48,007 nt of DNA from JALHOM01 sp964444225 (GTDB lineage Bacteria > Patescibacteriota > Saccharimonadia > Saccharimonadales > 2-12-FULL-41-12): positions 1 to 48,007 of the forward strand of contig CAYUFM010000008.1 in assembly GCA_964444225.1 (NCBI GenBank), read 5' to 3'. This document shows, piece by piece, positions 1 through 8,895 of this stretch (the first letter of the stretch is position 1; each line of letters begins with the position of its first letter). The translations under genes and the position numbers were made by a program. The notes beneath the pieces were generated by a model. It had not been told where the DNA came from, did no database searches, and was given only the letters and a program-made list of their open reading frames with translations.

Positions 1-196
1 AGTAATCACCAACAACTACGATCATCAGCCCTGTAGCCTGTGGGTCTAGTGTGCCTGTATGACCAACCTTAATTTTGCGTTTTTCACCGGTCTTTTCTAA
101 TACTTCTGTCCGTAAAATCCCTCGAATTTTGGCTACTACATCAAAAGACGACCAACCAATTGGTTTATCGACCAAAATAATTCCGCTTAAATTCAT
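1..196 (-). CDS. truB: tRNA pseudouridine synthase B, N-terminal part (runs off window)
   Basis: Only the first 65 codons are present; the gene continues past base 1. TruB converts U55 in the T-loop of tRNAs to pseudouridine. The visible part opens MNLSGIILVDKP and contains the family motif GHTGTLDPQATG, whose Asp is the catalytic nucleophile. A TATAAT box on the minus strand (204-209) ends 7 nt before the ATG, directly after the upstream gene's stop, so a nearly leaderless transcript is predicted. The neighbouring DHH-like gene fits the common nrnA-truB arrangement. Confidence 0.93.
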   Translation of the reverse strand, partial: MNLSGIILVDKPIGWSSFDVVAKIRGILRTEVLEKTGEKRKIKVGHTGTLDPQATGLMIVVVGDY

Positions 197-211
197 TAAA
201 GAGATTATACC

Positions 212-1756
212 CTAAGAAAGAGGCATCATTGGCGGCGGCACCGGAGGAGGAGGTGTGCCAGTCTGGCCTGAGCCATTGTCTGGCGTAATGACAGTTGGCT
301 CTGGATGCCCAAGATCTAGTCCTACCGGCTGGGCTCCTAAGGCCTGAATGGGTTCTGGCTTATAGTCTGTCGACCCTGCTACAGCCCGCTCTACTGCAGA
401 TTGGGCGTAGCTGACATCTACCGCTGGCGTATTACTAGCCACAGACTCAGTTATTGGCTGGATCGTTTTGCCATGTGTTGTTGTACTTTCTTGTGGCGAC
501 TGATATTCCATCGTATGCGGGCTACCTACAGACTTTTCTAGATCACTAAGCGTCTGGGTGTCAGAAGTGTGAGTTAGGGTATCCGAAGCACCATCTTGTG
601 ACTTTAATGCTGGGTCTGGATTGCTTTTATAATTTTGATCTACAGGTTCAGTGTTAGCCGTAAGTTGTCCACCAAACTTTGGAGGCTCAAAAACCATACT
701 CGACCCAGTGATAGGTGGTGTTTGAGTAATTTCTGCATTTTCATCTACTGGTTCTGGTACCTCTACATTATCTAGTGCTTCATTGTTATCACGGACATCA
801 TCCAAGATCTCAGAAATTTGACGAAGTTGACCAGTATCATCAATATGAATCTCATCTTCTTCATGATCTATCTCTATAAGACCTGGGTCACTGGTTTTTT
901 GTTGTTCGGACTCATCCCCTTCAGTAACTTCAGGTATTTCACTAGATTCATCAGCAGATTCATCAATCACTACCTCATGAGTTTCTTCTAATTTTGTTGC
1001 AACCAGTTGCGTGCTAGCACCGGCTTCCATCAAAATTCCAGATACAGACATAGTGTGCGGTGAGGATTTCTCGTTTCTAAAGCGGTCTGTCTCATAGACT
1101 ACACCAGTCAATAGAGCTGTAGCGATTTGCGAATCTACTAACTTTTTATCAAGTGCAACTACAAGATCCGTCACCATTTCTGACAAACTGCTGGCGCCAA
1201 CTTCTACCCACTGGACCGACCCCAACTCTGATGCCTCCTTGGTGCTAACCGAAATTATTGTTGCATCATGTAATATCCTGCCATGAGCCACAATCGCCTC
1301 ATCTAAATCACTTTTGTTTTGTACTCCCAGCGCAACAACCGCGTCAACATTAAAGTCGCCTTGGCTAAATTCTAGGTCAGCATCTGAAATACTGGTCTTG
1401 TAAGGTGTAATAAAGATCTTTACAACACTGTCTTCTACCTTGTAGCGGAGCTTATCAGCCTTTGATTTGTCGAGCGAGATTATAAAATCACGAAGACTAT
1501 CAGTATTTTTTTCTAAAGTCTTATCTGGCTCCAAAAACTCTATCATAGGAGGAATTTCACCACTAAATACAGCTGTTGCATGCTTATCATCTCTATTTAG
1601 CGCCAGCGCTAACCCAATAGACGCAGAAAGTTGATCAATACTGGGATCACGACTAATAATAACGAGGACATTGTTTGCCTCTTTAAGTGTCTTAACTATT
1701 TCCGTTAACTGAGACTTGGGTGCTTGAGTTTGGTTTTGTTGATCGTTTTCTGCCAT
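212..1756 (-). CDS. DHH/NrnA-like protein with degenerate active site and long acidic tail
   Basis: A 514-residue protein. Residues about 20-265 have the pattern of the DHH phosphoesterase fold used by NrnA-type oligoribonuclease/pAp phosphatase (an LVIISRDPSIDQLSASIGLALAL segment near residue 30, later a TALLTGVVYETDRF segment). The metal-binding Asp/His motifs expected there (a DxD and a DHH) are absent, so catalysis is doubtful. Residues about 270-514 are acidic and low in complexity, ending in a proline-rich stretch (TPPPPVPPP). It lies upstream of truB on the same strand, the usual neighbour of nrnA. No Shine-Dalgarno precedes the ATG, only an A-rich tract. The fold call is by pattern; the precise role is unknown. 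Confidence 0.6.
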   Translation of the reverse strand: MAENDQQNQTQAPKSQLTEIVKTLKEANNVLVIISRDPSIDQLSASIGLALALNRDDKHATAVFSGEIPPMIEFLEPDKTLEKNTDSLRDFIISLDKSKADKLRYKVEDSVVKIFITPYKTSISDADLEFSQGDFNVDAVVALGVQNKSDLDEAIVAHGRILHDATIISVSTKEASELGSVQWVEVGASSLSEMVTDLVVALDKKLVDSQIATALLTGVVYETDRFRNEKSSPHTMSVSGILMEAGASTQLVATKLEETHEVVIDESADESSEIPEVTEGDESEQQKTSDPGLIEIDHEEDEIHIDDTGQLRQISEILDDVRDNNEALDNVEVPEPVDENAEITQTPPITGSSMVFEPPKFGGQLTANTEPVDQNYKSNPDPALKSQDGASDTLTHTSDTQTLSDLEKSVGSPHTMEYQSPQESTTTHGKTIQPITESVASNTPAVDVSYAQSAVERAVAGSTDYKPEPIQALGAQPVGLDLGHPEPTVITPDNGSGQTGTPPPPVPPPMMPLS

Positions 1757-1828
1757 TTTTTTCTTTTTTATTTTGTTGATCTTATAAGCATAAACGTAAC
1801 ATATATCACCACTAAAGTCTAGTCAAAC

Positions 1829-1858
1829 TTTACATAAGCGTTAACTATCAGTTATAGT
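1829..1858 (+). promoter_or_regulatory. Probable sigma-70 promoter of rpsT
   Basis: TTTACA (1829-1834), an 18-bp spacer and TATAGT (1853-1858). The predicted start near 1865 leaves a leader of about 40 nt before rpsT, which also has a Shine-Dalgarno, unlike many other genes here. Confidence 0.5.
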
Positions 1859-1905
1859 TATGCCATAGTAAAAGTTAAATTAAAAAATTGTAAGAAGGAA
1901 AACCA

Positions 1906-2235
1906 ATGCCAATTATCAAATCAGCAAAAAAGCGTGTTAGAGTAGCCTCAAAAGCCGCAAGTCGTAACTCAAAAACTAAGCGTAATCTAAAGACAGCCGT
2001 CAAATCACTACAATCTGCCATAAAAGGCGGAAAAGCTAGCGATTCTCATCTAAAAAAGGCTCACAGCGCCATAGATACAGCAGCTAAAAAAGGTGTTATT
2101 CACAAAAACAAAGCTGCCCGCAAAAAAAGCCAAGCAGCAAAAGCGGCCAAAACAGCTGGCGCTAAGAAAACCGTCGCAAAAAAAGCTCCTGCAAAAAAGC
2201 CAGTAGCGAAGAAAGCTCCTGCAAAAAAGAAATAG
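1906..2235 (+). CDS. rpsT: 30S ribosomal protein S20 with histone-H1-like tail
   Basis: S20 is a primary 16S rRNA-binding protein of the small subunit. The N-terminal ~85 residues (MPIIKSAKKRVRVASKAAS...) match S20 helices rich in Lys/Arg. The last ~28 residues are a repetitive Ala/Lys/Pro tail containing two copies of VAKKAPAKK, absent from ordinary S20 (about 85-90 aa) and resembling histone H1 tails. A Shine-Dalgarno (AAGGA) lies 6 nt before ATG. It converges on holA, with stop codons 1 nt apart. Confidence 0.93.
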   Translation: MPIIKSAKKRVRVASKAASRNSKTKRNLKTAVKSLQSAIKGGKASDSHLKKAHSAIDTAAKKGVIHKNKAARKKSQAAKAAKTAGAKKTVAKKAPAKKPVAKKAPAKKK

Positions 2236-2236
2236 T

Positions 2237-3157
2237 TTAGTAAGCTAGTTTTGTTATAGCTAATTTCATTGCGTCATCGAAGTTGTAGGCTTGCTGGCGT
2301 GAGGTTTTTTCTATATCTCTAAGTAAATCAAGATACTCGATAATCCTGTCTTTGCCCATTTTAGTAGCGATGTTTTTTGCTTTACCAAGAACATAACTAT
2401 TAAGGCCAGTTTCTCCAGAAATTTCATTTAAGGATTTGTTTCCTGCTGCCAAACATACAGCCACCATATGCATCTGCCAGACCAGCATGCCAAAGATTGC
2501 TTGGGGCTCGACCCGAAGCTTTCGTTGTTCTTCGTACAAGTCTAGAGCCTTCTTTAGGTTACCGTTAAATGCTTCATCTACAAGGTTAAAAATCGTGCTA
2601 GTTGGAGTTTGCTGAGTTAAAAGATCGATAGTCTCTTTGGTAATTTTTGGATCATATTGCAGTAGCTTTGTCAGCTCGTTATGTAAGTTAGACTGGTCAC
2701 TGCCAACCCTAGTTACCAAATACCTAGAGTCCGCCGGGCTAATCTCACCGTTTTTTTCCGCGACAAAACTTTTTATCCAAGCAACGAGTGAGCCTTCTTC
2801 CAAGTCACTAAATTCCCTAAAACCCTCTAGTTTTTTGAGATTCTTGTAATAACTAGAGCGTTTATCTATGTTGGGCTCAATAATTATGAGTAAGCTATCA
2901 CCTTCTGCTAACTTCAAAAATTCATCAAAATCCTCTATCGCGTCTTTATGAGCAGATAATTGCTCTGTAATAACTAACTTTTTGTCAGAAAATAATGACA
3001 CAGACCCAAGCCCTGCTTTTATGTCATCTAGTGACACATCTGGACCATAAAATCTCTCAATATTTAGAGCATCTCCGTTTTTTAAAAATTTGGCTATCTC
3101 ATTATCAAGCGCAGACTTAATCCCAAACCAATTGCTACCTGCAAAAACCTTTACCAT
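2237..3157 (-). CDS. holA: DNA polymerase III delta subunit (clamp loader)
   Basis: About 306 aa. HolA opens the beta clamp as part of the clamp loader. The sequence has the delta pattern: an early Phe-rich 'FAGSNWFGIKSALDNEI' segment, a central acidic 'LIIIEPNIDKRSSYYKNLKK' strand/helix, and a C-terminal helical collar with 'NLVDEAFNGNLKKALDLY'. I start it at the ATG at 3157 (MVKVFAG) rather than the in-frame ATG at 3181, because 3181 would overlap mutM and a TATAAT box (3167-3172) sits 9 nt before 3157. The protein is divergent, as is usual for delta. Confidence 0.85.
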   Translation of the reverse strand: MVKVFAGSNWFGIKSALDNEIAKFLKNGDALNIERFYGPDVSLDDIKAGLGSVSLFSDKKLVITEQLSAHKDAIEDFDEFLKLAEGDSLLIIIEPNIDKRSSYYKNLKKLEGFREFSDLEEGSLVAWIKSFVAEKNGEISPADSRYLVTRVGSDQSNLHNELTKLLQYDPKITKETIDLLTQQTPTSTIFNLVDEAFNGNLKKALDLYEEQRKLRVEPQAIFGMLVWQMHMVAVCLAAGNKSLNEISGETGLNSYVLGKAKNIATKMGKDRIIEYLDLLRDIEKTSRQQAYNFDDAMKLAITKLAY

Positions 3158-3162
3158 AGAAC

Positions 3163-4032
3163 CTACATTATACCCTGACATTTAGGGCAAGTATGGGTTC
3201 CGCGCCCCGCTACTCGGGTTTTAATAATCGTAGTTTGGCATCTTGGGCATGGCAAATTCTCTCTTCTGAAGACACGAGCAAAATCCATATAGCTACCCCG
3301 TTTGCCCTCGGCATTTACATAATTTTTATCTGTTGAACCGCCTTTTTCTATTGCTAGATTTAGGACGTATTGTAGCTCTGTGAATAAACTTTCTACTCGT
3401 TTTTGGCTCAAATCTTTAACAAGTGTGCTCGGGTGAATTTTTGCCCCCCACAAAGACTCATCTGCATAAATATTACCTACCCCAGCTAGGACTGTTTGGT
3501 CCAATAATACAGCTTTTATATTGCTGTTTTTGCGCCTTTGCATGCGGTCATACAAAATTTTTGCTGTAAATGTAGGCTCTAAAGGCTCTGGCCCGACCTT
3601 TTTCATGAAGTCTAATTCTGGAACCGAGATTGTTGGCATTAGGCGCATCCAGCCAAACTTACGCTGGTCGTTAAAGAAAAGGTATGGACCATTTTTTAAT
3701 GACAAAGTAACACGCGTAGAGGTGTCGGGCAATTTTCCAATGAGCGAGTCGTTTGGGTGACCTGCTCCAAAGTTTTCTTGGCCACGATAAACCAGCTGAC
3801 CGGTCATTTTGAGATGAATAACTAACGAATAATCTGTGTCCAAATCAATAATCAGCACTTTTGCGCGGCGCTTAACTCCAGTAATTTTTGCACCAAGCAA
3901 AAAGTTTTTTACTTCAGATTCTGGGTTAGGAAAAGATTTAGGCCAATCAAAAGAAACATTGGTAATTTTATGACCAACCAACAATTTTTCTAGACCACGT
4001 TTAACGGTCTCGACTTCTGGCAACTCTGGCAT
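3163..4032 (-). CDS. mutM: Formamidopyrimidine-DNA glycosylase
   Basis: A 289-aa bifunctional glycosylase/AP lyase that removes 8-oxoG and formamidopyrimidines. The N-terminus MPELPEVE supplies the catalytic Pro2 and Glu3. The beta-strand Lys lies in HLKMTGQL, and a C-terminal zinc finger has two CPxCQ pairs (CPRCQ and CPKCQ) with the DNA-contacting Arg between them. The length is normal. It ends 5 nt before the start of holA on the same strand. Confidence 0.97.
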   Translation of the reverse strand: MPELPEVETVKRGLEKLLVGHKITNVSFDWPKSFPNPESEVKNFLLGAKITGVKRRAKVLIIDLDTDYSLVIHLKMTGQLVYRGQENFGAGHPNDSLIGKLPDTSTRVTLSLKNGPYLFFNDQRKFGWMRLMPTISVPELDFMKKVGPEPLEPTFTAKILYDRMQRRKNSNIKAVLLDQTVLAGVGNIYADESLWGAKIHPSTLVKDLSQKRVESLFTELQYVLNLAIEKGGSTDKNYVNAEGKRGSYMDFARVFRRENLPCPRCQTTIIKTRVAGRGTHTCPKCQGIM

Positions 4033-4045
4033 TAATACCAGTTTA

Positions 4046-4624
4046 CTAAAGAACTATGTTGTTTGTAAGTTCAGAGTACTTGGGAATCTGAGCTTTAAAA
4101 AGCGTATCTACGGTAGCGCGACTACCTTTAAAGCTCACAGCCTTGGAGTTACATGATGTAGACCAAGTTCTTATCTTAGTACTATCATCAAACTCTGTTT
4201 CAAACACATATCTATTTCCAAGTGAGCAAAGACTACGATCGTCGGTTTTTATTGAGTTGTCGCGAGTGGTAAATCCAGCATTTTCAAGAGCAAGCAAGAA
4301 GGCTTCAAAGGCAGAAGACTTGTTGGAGGTTGTTGTTGAAGAAATAACCGACTCGTCATAACCTTGTAAAACTTCTAATTTTCGCTCGGTGTCATCTACT
4401 GTTATGCGGATAGCCCGACGACTTTCTTCGCCAACAACCCTTCCATATACTGTGTAGCTAACTTTCTTACCATCTACCGATAGTTTACTTACTTTTTGGG
4501 AAATTGTTGGCTGATTTGGAGCTTTTTCGTTCCCGTCGCCAGAGATTAATCTGAACAAAAGAAAGACACCTCCAAAGAATACAATGGTGATTATAACTAG
4601 AGCTAAAACATACTTCCTCGGCAT
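4046..4624 (-). CDS. Secreted or membrane-anchored protein of unknown function
   Basis: 192 aa. A basic start (MPRK) is followed by a hydrophobic segment at residues 5-27, then a soluble domain of mixed alpha/beta character with two Cys (CSLGNRY and STSCNS) that could form a disulfide outside the cell. I do not recognise the family. A TATAAT box (4634-4639, minus strand) ends 9 nt before the ATG. The gene is divergent from 4688, and the two promoters share a 63-bp gap. Confidence 0.7.
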   Translation of the reverse strand: MPRKYVLALVIITIVFFGGVFLLFRLISGDGNEKAPNQPTISQKVSKLSVDGKKVSYTVYGRVVGEESRRAIRITVDDTERKLEVLQGYDESVISSTTTSNKSSAFEAFLLALENAGFTTRDNSIKTDDRSLCSLGNRYVFETEFDDSTKIRTWSTSCNSKAVSFKGSRATVDTLFKAQIPKYSELTNNIVL

Positions 4625-4633
4625 ATCCAGTAT

Positions 4634-4681
4634 ATTATAGCACAGATTGTAAATTTATGCAATATCTATATCTGTTATAAT
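4634..4681. promoter_or_regulatory. Divergent promoter pair with near-start -10 boxes
   Basis: In the 63-bp gap between the genes at 4624 (minus) and 4688 (plus) lie two consensus TATAAT boxes facing outward: minus strand 4639-4634 and plus strand 4676-4681. They end 9 and 6 nt before their start codons. The -35 regions must overlap around 4653-4662. Both transcripts should begin at or within about 3 nt of the start codon. Confidence 0.65.
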
Positions 4682-4687
4682 AAAGTT

Positions 4688-4930
4688 ATGGGAGACTCAT
4701 TAGGTGACCTGTTAAATAAAGGTCGGTTTAAAGAACCGCCAGAGATCGGCATTATCAAAACGTTTGTTCATGAGCAAACCGGTATTACACCAGACGTAAA
4801 AATGACCCCCACTACTTTCATCGTAGCCATGCCTAATGCTTCGGCGGCCGGAACACTACGCTTTAAGCTGTTCCAACTCCAGAGATCAATGGGTCACGAA
4901 CGTAAAATTATTATCAAGATTGTTCAATAA
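4688..4930 (+). CDS. Small DciA/DUF721-like protein
   Basis: 80 aa. It opens GDSLGDLLNKGRFKEPPE, then a compact alpha/beta core ending KIIIKIVQ. The order (a helix, a 'TPTTFIVAMPNASAAGTLRFKL' strand-helix, a final Ile-rich strand) resembles the nucleic-acid-binding KH-like core of DciA/DUF721 proteins, which help load the replicative helicase in bacteria lacking DnaC. The similarity is by pattern only. TATAAT at 4676-4681 is 6 nt before ATG, predicting a leaderless mRNA. The 3' end overlaps the convergent HAD gene by 17 nt. Confidence 0.6.
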   Translation: MGDSLGDLLNKGRFKEPPEIGIIKTFVHEQTGITPDVKMTPTTFIVAMPNASAAGTLRFKLFQLQRSMGHERKIIIKIVQ

Positions 4931-5495
4931 TTTCACTAAGTCTAGTCTTCAGATCCTCAAATCCGGTATAAACTACCGACTTCATGCCCAGATCTTCCGC
5001 CACTCTACAATAAGCTTCAACATCATCAATAAAAACACATTCATCTGGACTAAGACCCAACTTATCACATATAGCCTGATACATTCCCGGAGCTGGCTTA
5101 ACTACTCCCAGGTCGCAGGATAAAACAACACTATCGAACAAAGCGACCTGCCAATCTTCAAACATTTCATTTAGCCAATTCTCTGCCGCATTGCTGAGCA
5201 TACCTATACTAAATTTAGGCTTTAACTCATCACGAATATATTCAAATAATTTTAAGTTTGCATTATTACGACTGTTAAAGAGTTCGGCAATTCGCGCTCT
5301 GTCCACATTGACAAGTTTCGCTAATTCTTCGATCAGCGTATCATAAGATATTGATTTATTATTTGCAGCATTATCTAACAATTTAGCTTGATAAAATTGT
5401 TCATCAGTGTCACAAAATTCATCTCTGAAGCTTTGCCAGCTATCAGTAGTCAACACCCCAAAACAATCGAAAATTATAGCTTTAATTTTACTCAT
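4914..5495 (-). CDS. HAD-superfamily hydrolase, DCFG variant
   Basis: 193 aa. The nucleophile loop reads IIFDCFGVL, so the Asp nucleophile is present but the second Asp of the usual DxD is Phe, as in some dehalogenase and sugar-phosphatase subgroups. The later motifs are present: SNAA (motif II), VKPAPGMY with Lys (motif III) and VFIDDVEAY with the two metal Asp (motif IV). Last gene of the polA-NUDIX-HAD unit: its ATG overlaps the NUDIX stop (ATGA). The substrate is unknown. Confidence 0.85.
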   Translation of the reverse strand: MSKIKAIIFDCFGVLTTDSWQSFRDEFCDTDEQFYQAKLLDNAANNKSISYDTLIEELAKLVNVDRARIAELFNSRNNANLKLFEYIRDELKPKFSIGMLSNAAENWLNEMFEDWQVALFDSVVLSCDLGVVKPAPGMYQAICDKLGLSPDECVFIDDVEAYCRVAEDLGMKSVVYTGFEDLKTRLSEIIEQS

Positions 5496-5884
5496 AGATT
5501 ATTAAATACTTCGTCTAGCTCAGAACCACAAAGCTTTCGAGCCTCATCAATAGTAACCCAACAGTAATCAGTATGTTCATCACTAATTTCTACATCATCG
5601 TAAAAACTAGCTTTTACTTTATAAAAAACTAACACCAGCCCTAGGTCATCCTTCAGATCAAAAGGCATACGCACTGCATGTATAACCTGGCCTATTTTAA
5701 TATCCTTAATACTTACAAGTTCTTCATTGAGTTCTCGATTTAAGGCCTGAGTCAACTCCTCGGCATCATCCACTCGACCACCCGGGAATTCCCAATATCC
5801 CTTTTGGCTTTTGAGAAGCAAAACCTGACCTAAATCATTAACAATTACGCCTTTTATGCCTACCTGGAAACTTTTCATACTCAT
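5492..5884 (-). CDS. NUDIX hydrolase
   Basis: About 130 aa. The NUDIX box is complete (GGRVDDAEELTQALNREL followed by NEEL), giving the metal-binding Glu residues that hydrolyse nucleoside diphosphate-X compounds. The start at 5884 is chosen because its ATG overlaps the polA stop as TAATG, indicating translational coupling. The gene then overlaps the HAD gene by ATGA. An associated role in nucleotide-pool cleansing beside PolA is likely but inferred. Confidence 0.9.
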   Translation of the reverse strand: MSMKSFQVGIKGVIVNDLGQVLLLKSQKGYWEFPGGRVDDAEELTQALNRELNEELVSIKDIKIGQVIHAVRMPFDLKDDLGLVLVFYKVKASFYDDVEISDEHTDYCWVTIDEARKLCGSELDEVFNNL

Positions 5885-8523
5885 TAAAGTTCGCCCCAAT
5901 TTTCGCCTGTGCTGATATCTACTTTGAGTTTTACAGGTAGATCATAAATATTTTCCATAGTTTCTTTGAGTAATTTACTGTATTTTTCGACGTCTTTTTC
6001 ATCACATTCTAGCAATATACTGTCGTGAATCTGTAAAAGCATTTTACAGCCATCAGTGATTTTCTCATCAATCTTTACCATAGCCAGCTTAGTTAGGTCT
6101 GCAGCCGTTCCCTGCAGTGGCATGTTCACAGCTGCGCGGTATGCACCTTCGCGTACCATAAAATTAGAGCTTTTTACGTCCGGGCAAGGTCGCCTGCGAC
6201 CCAGCAAAGTCTCGACGTAACCTTTGGTATCAGCCATCTCACGCGTACGGTTGATATACTCTTTAAGTTTGGGCCTGATCTTAAAGTATTTGTCTATGAA
6301 CTCACGAGCTTCCTTAAAGCTCATACCAGTACCTTCAGCCAGTCCATGAGGACCTTGGCCATATAAAATTCCAAAGTTTACAGCCTTAGCTTCGTATCTC
6401 TGTTGTTTTGTTACTTCTTCTGGCTTTATACCCAACACATCGGCCGCAGTTAAAATATGGATGTCTTCGTCTTTATTGAAGGCCTCGATCATTGTCTCGT
6501 CATCTGCTAAAACAGCCGCCAGGCGTAGCTCAAACTGGCTATAGTCAGCACTAACTAAGACCTTACCCTTATCTGCACCAAAGGCTGTGCGAATTTTTTT
6601 ACCCAGCTCAGTACGCACCGGGATGTTTTGGAGATTAGGATCCAGACTACTGAGTCGTCCAGTTTGCGCCGTAGTCATGTTAAAAGTTGTATGCAATCGT
6701 GAATTTTCATCCACCATTTCCGGTAATGTATCGACATAAGTATTTTTCAGTTTAGTTACTTCTCGAAACTGCGTGATCAGATCAATTATTGGGTGCAGTG
6801 GTCGTAACTTTGCCAGTTCACTAGCGGCAGTACTATAGCCAGTTTTGCCCTTTTTTATAAAATCAGTCGGCAAATTTAGTTTATTAAATAAAATATCGGC
6901 TAGTTGTGATGGTGAAGCAATATTAAACTCCTGATCAGCATGTCCATAAATAGTTTGTTGCAGGTCTGAAATACTATCTTCTAACTCAACTGCAAAATCT
7001 TTTAAATACTGGGCGTCTAATTTAACTCCTTCGTACTCCATTTTAGCCAAAGTTTTAATTACTGGGAATTCGACGGTATCTGCAAGATTAATCAGACTGG
7101 TAAGCTCACTCATTTGCTCGGCCTGTAGATCATAAAGTGCACGAATTATAGAAGATATCTGGCCGGCCCGCTCCAAAAATTCATCTGGTGATAAATTATC
7201 TAGGTCTGGCCCATCATATCCCAGGTCTGTCCGCGCTAGGTCCGTTAAAGTCTGCTCACGTCGGACACTATTGATCAAAAATGCTCCAACTAAAACGTCA
7301 TGATCTACTTGTGAGATATCTAAGCCCAAATTGAATAAAACTTTTATCGTCGATTTGATGTCGTAGCCAAACTTTTTGACTTTTTTATCAGTAAATACCT
7401 CGAAAAACTTATCAGCTAAATGTTTTGATGATACTTCTTCCAGATTTATGACATAAACCGTGGTTTTATCTGGTGAGATAACCAAATGCTTTCCGCCAGC
7501 ACCGTGTTTACCAGTAGCGTAGCTAGTGACTACTAGCTCCTGCCATTTTGAGGTATCGATGTTTTTTAGATCATCATCATTCTTTACCAAATCAACTTTA
7601 CCAACCGATATATCAAAATTGTGCTCAGTCTGTTCTAACTGTGTATCATCCACCTTCATAATGTCAGGCAGTTGTCGCACCAGGCTCTTAAACTCTAACT
7701 TTTGTAGCACCTGCATAACTCTTGCTGGGTCACATTTACTACCATCCACCTCTTTAAGATCAAGTTTTAGTGGCGCATCCAGCCATATCTCGGCCAGTTT
7801 ATGACTCATGTAGGCAGAGTCTTTCCCGTTGATAAGTTTTTGCTTGGTACTGCCAGAAATTAGCTCAATATTTTCATAAATTCCATCTAATGTTTCAAAC
7901 TGTTGTAGTAGAGCTACACCACCCTTTTCGCCAATGCCTGGCACTCCCGGGATATTGTCAGAACTGTCGCCTTTAAGTGCCTTTAAATCTATAAATTGAT
8001 CTGGCTTAATGCCGTACTTTTCAGTAAAGCTCTCTGGGTGATATTCCTCGATATTACTCAAACCTTTTTTTAGTGCATAAACTTTGGTGCGCTCATTTAT
8101 AAGCTGTAACATATCTAGGTCTGATGTAACTAAAATTGTCTCGATATTTTGCTCTTTAGCCTGAGTTGCCAGACCACCCATAATGTCGTCAGCTTCATAA
8201 TCATCTAACTCATAAAGTGGCCAACCAAAGGCTTCTAAAAGTTCATGAAGCAAAGGAATCTGCGGGTAAAAATCTGGTGGTGGCGGTTTGCGTCCAGCCT
8301 TATATTTAGGGTAAATCTCCAGCCTTTTGCGAATATTAGTCTTGGGCTTATCCCAAGCCACACAGACATAATCTGGACCAAGGCGTTTAATTACCTCCAG
8401 TGCCATGGTCGCGAAGCCATAAACTCCGCCTGTAGGCACTCCATCCTTGGTACTGAGGTTGGGCATAGCAAAGTAGCCACGGTAAAAAACCGATTTACCG
8501 TCGATAACAACCAACCGCTTCAT
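5884..8523 (-). CDS. polA: DNA polymerase I
   Basis: 879 aa, full length. Residues 1-~290 form the 5'-3' flap exonuclease (MKRLVVIDGKSVFYRGYFA, with later GDSSDNIPGVPGIG). The middle domain keeps the 3'-5' exonuclease fold but no DxE catalytic pair, so proofreading is probably absent. The polymerase domain has motif A DYSQFELR (usual Ile replaced by Phe), motif B KAVNFGILYG and motif C QIHDSILLE, where the catalytic Asp834 is kept but the adjacent Glu of HDE is Ser. A TATAAT box (8530-8535) ends 6 nt before ATG. Heads the operon with NUDIX and HAD. Confidence 0.97.
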   Translation of the reverse strand: MKRLVVIDGKSVFYRGYFAMPNLSTKDGVPTGGVYGFATMALEVIKRLGPDYVCVAWDKPKTNIRKRLEIYPKYKAGRKPPPPDFYPQIPLLHELLEAFGWPLYELDDYEADDIMGGLATQAKEQNIETILVTSDLDMLQLINERTKVYALKKGLSNIEEYHPESFTEKYGIKPDQFIDLKALKGDSSDNIPGVPGIGEKGGVALLQQFETLDGIYENIELISGSTKQKLINGKDSAYMSHKLAEIWLDAPLKLDLKEVDGSKCDPARVMQVLQKLEFKSLVRQLPDIMKVDDTQLEQTEHNFDISVGKVDLVKNDDDLKNIDTSKWQELVVTSYATGKHGAGGKHLVISPDKTTVYVINLEEVSSKHLADKFFEVFTDKKVKKFGYDIKSTIKVLFNLGLDISQVDHDVLVGAFLINSVRREQTLTDLARTDLGYDGPDLDNLSPDEFLERAGQISSIIRALYDLQAEQMSELTSLINLADTVEFPVIKTLAKMEYEGVKLDAQYLKDFAVELEDSISDLQQTIYGHADQEFNIASPSQLADILFNKLNLPTDFIKKGKTGYSTAASELAKLRPLHPIIDLITQFREVTKLKNTYVDTLPEMVDENSRLHTTFNMTTAQTGRLSSLDPNLQNIPVRTELGKKIRTAFGADKGKVLVSADYSQFELRLAAVLADDETMIEAFNKDEDIHILTAADVLGIKPEEVTKQQRYEAKAVNFGILYGQGPHGLAEGTGMSFKEAREFIDKYFKIRPKLKEYINRTREMADTKGYVETLLGRRRPCPDVKSSNFMVREGAYRAAVNMPLQGTAADLTKLAMVKIDEKITDGCKMLLQIHDSILLECDEKDVEKYSKLLKETMENIYDLPVKLKVDISTGENWGEL

Positions 8524-8656
8524 GCCCTAATTATACCCCAATAACTAAAGTCCTACGCTCATCTTAAAATCTAAAATACATAGACCAGCTAAATTACGGC
8601 TTATTTACAAAGAAATTGCCTAGGCTAAGTCTTGTTTTAAAGCTTCTAATTTTGTA

Positions 8657-8878
8657 GTGATTGTATGTAGCTCACCTGTTGAGTGGGCTGTATGCGGAGA
8701 AAGTATCCAAATCACATCGATGAATGGAGAAGGTTACAGAATAATGATTAACCACCCTGATATTGCAAAAAGCATGTCAGAAATCTTAAGTTTATTATTC
8801 AAATACATCAAACTTAGTCCGGATTATGAAAATGTAGTCAAAGAATCTAAATTTGATGTAATTAAGAACAAAGACTAA
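8657..8878 (+). CDS. Small hypothetical protein, possibly a regulator fragment
   Basis: 73 aa if started at GTG 8657; the reading frame is open back to 8624 without a better start, and an internal ATG at 8720 is an alternative. The segment SSPVEWAVCGESIQITSMNG followed by an Ile/Leu-rich helix recalls the end of TrmB-type regulator effector domains, so this may be the remnant of a truncated regulator. No ribosome-binding site is clear. It may not be expressed. Confidence 0.3.
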   Translation: MIVCSSPVEWAVCGESIQITSMNGEGYRIMINHPDIAKSMSEILSLLFKYIKLSPDYENVVKESKFDVIKNKD

Positions 8879-8895
8879 TCTGTTAGAATAGACTT

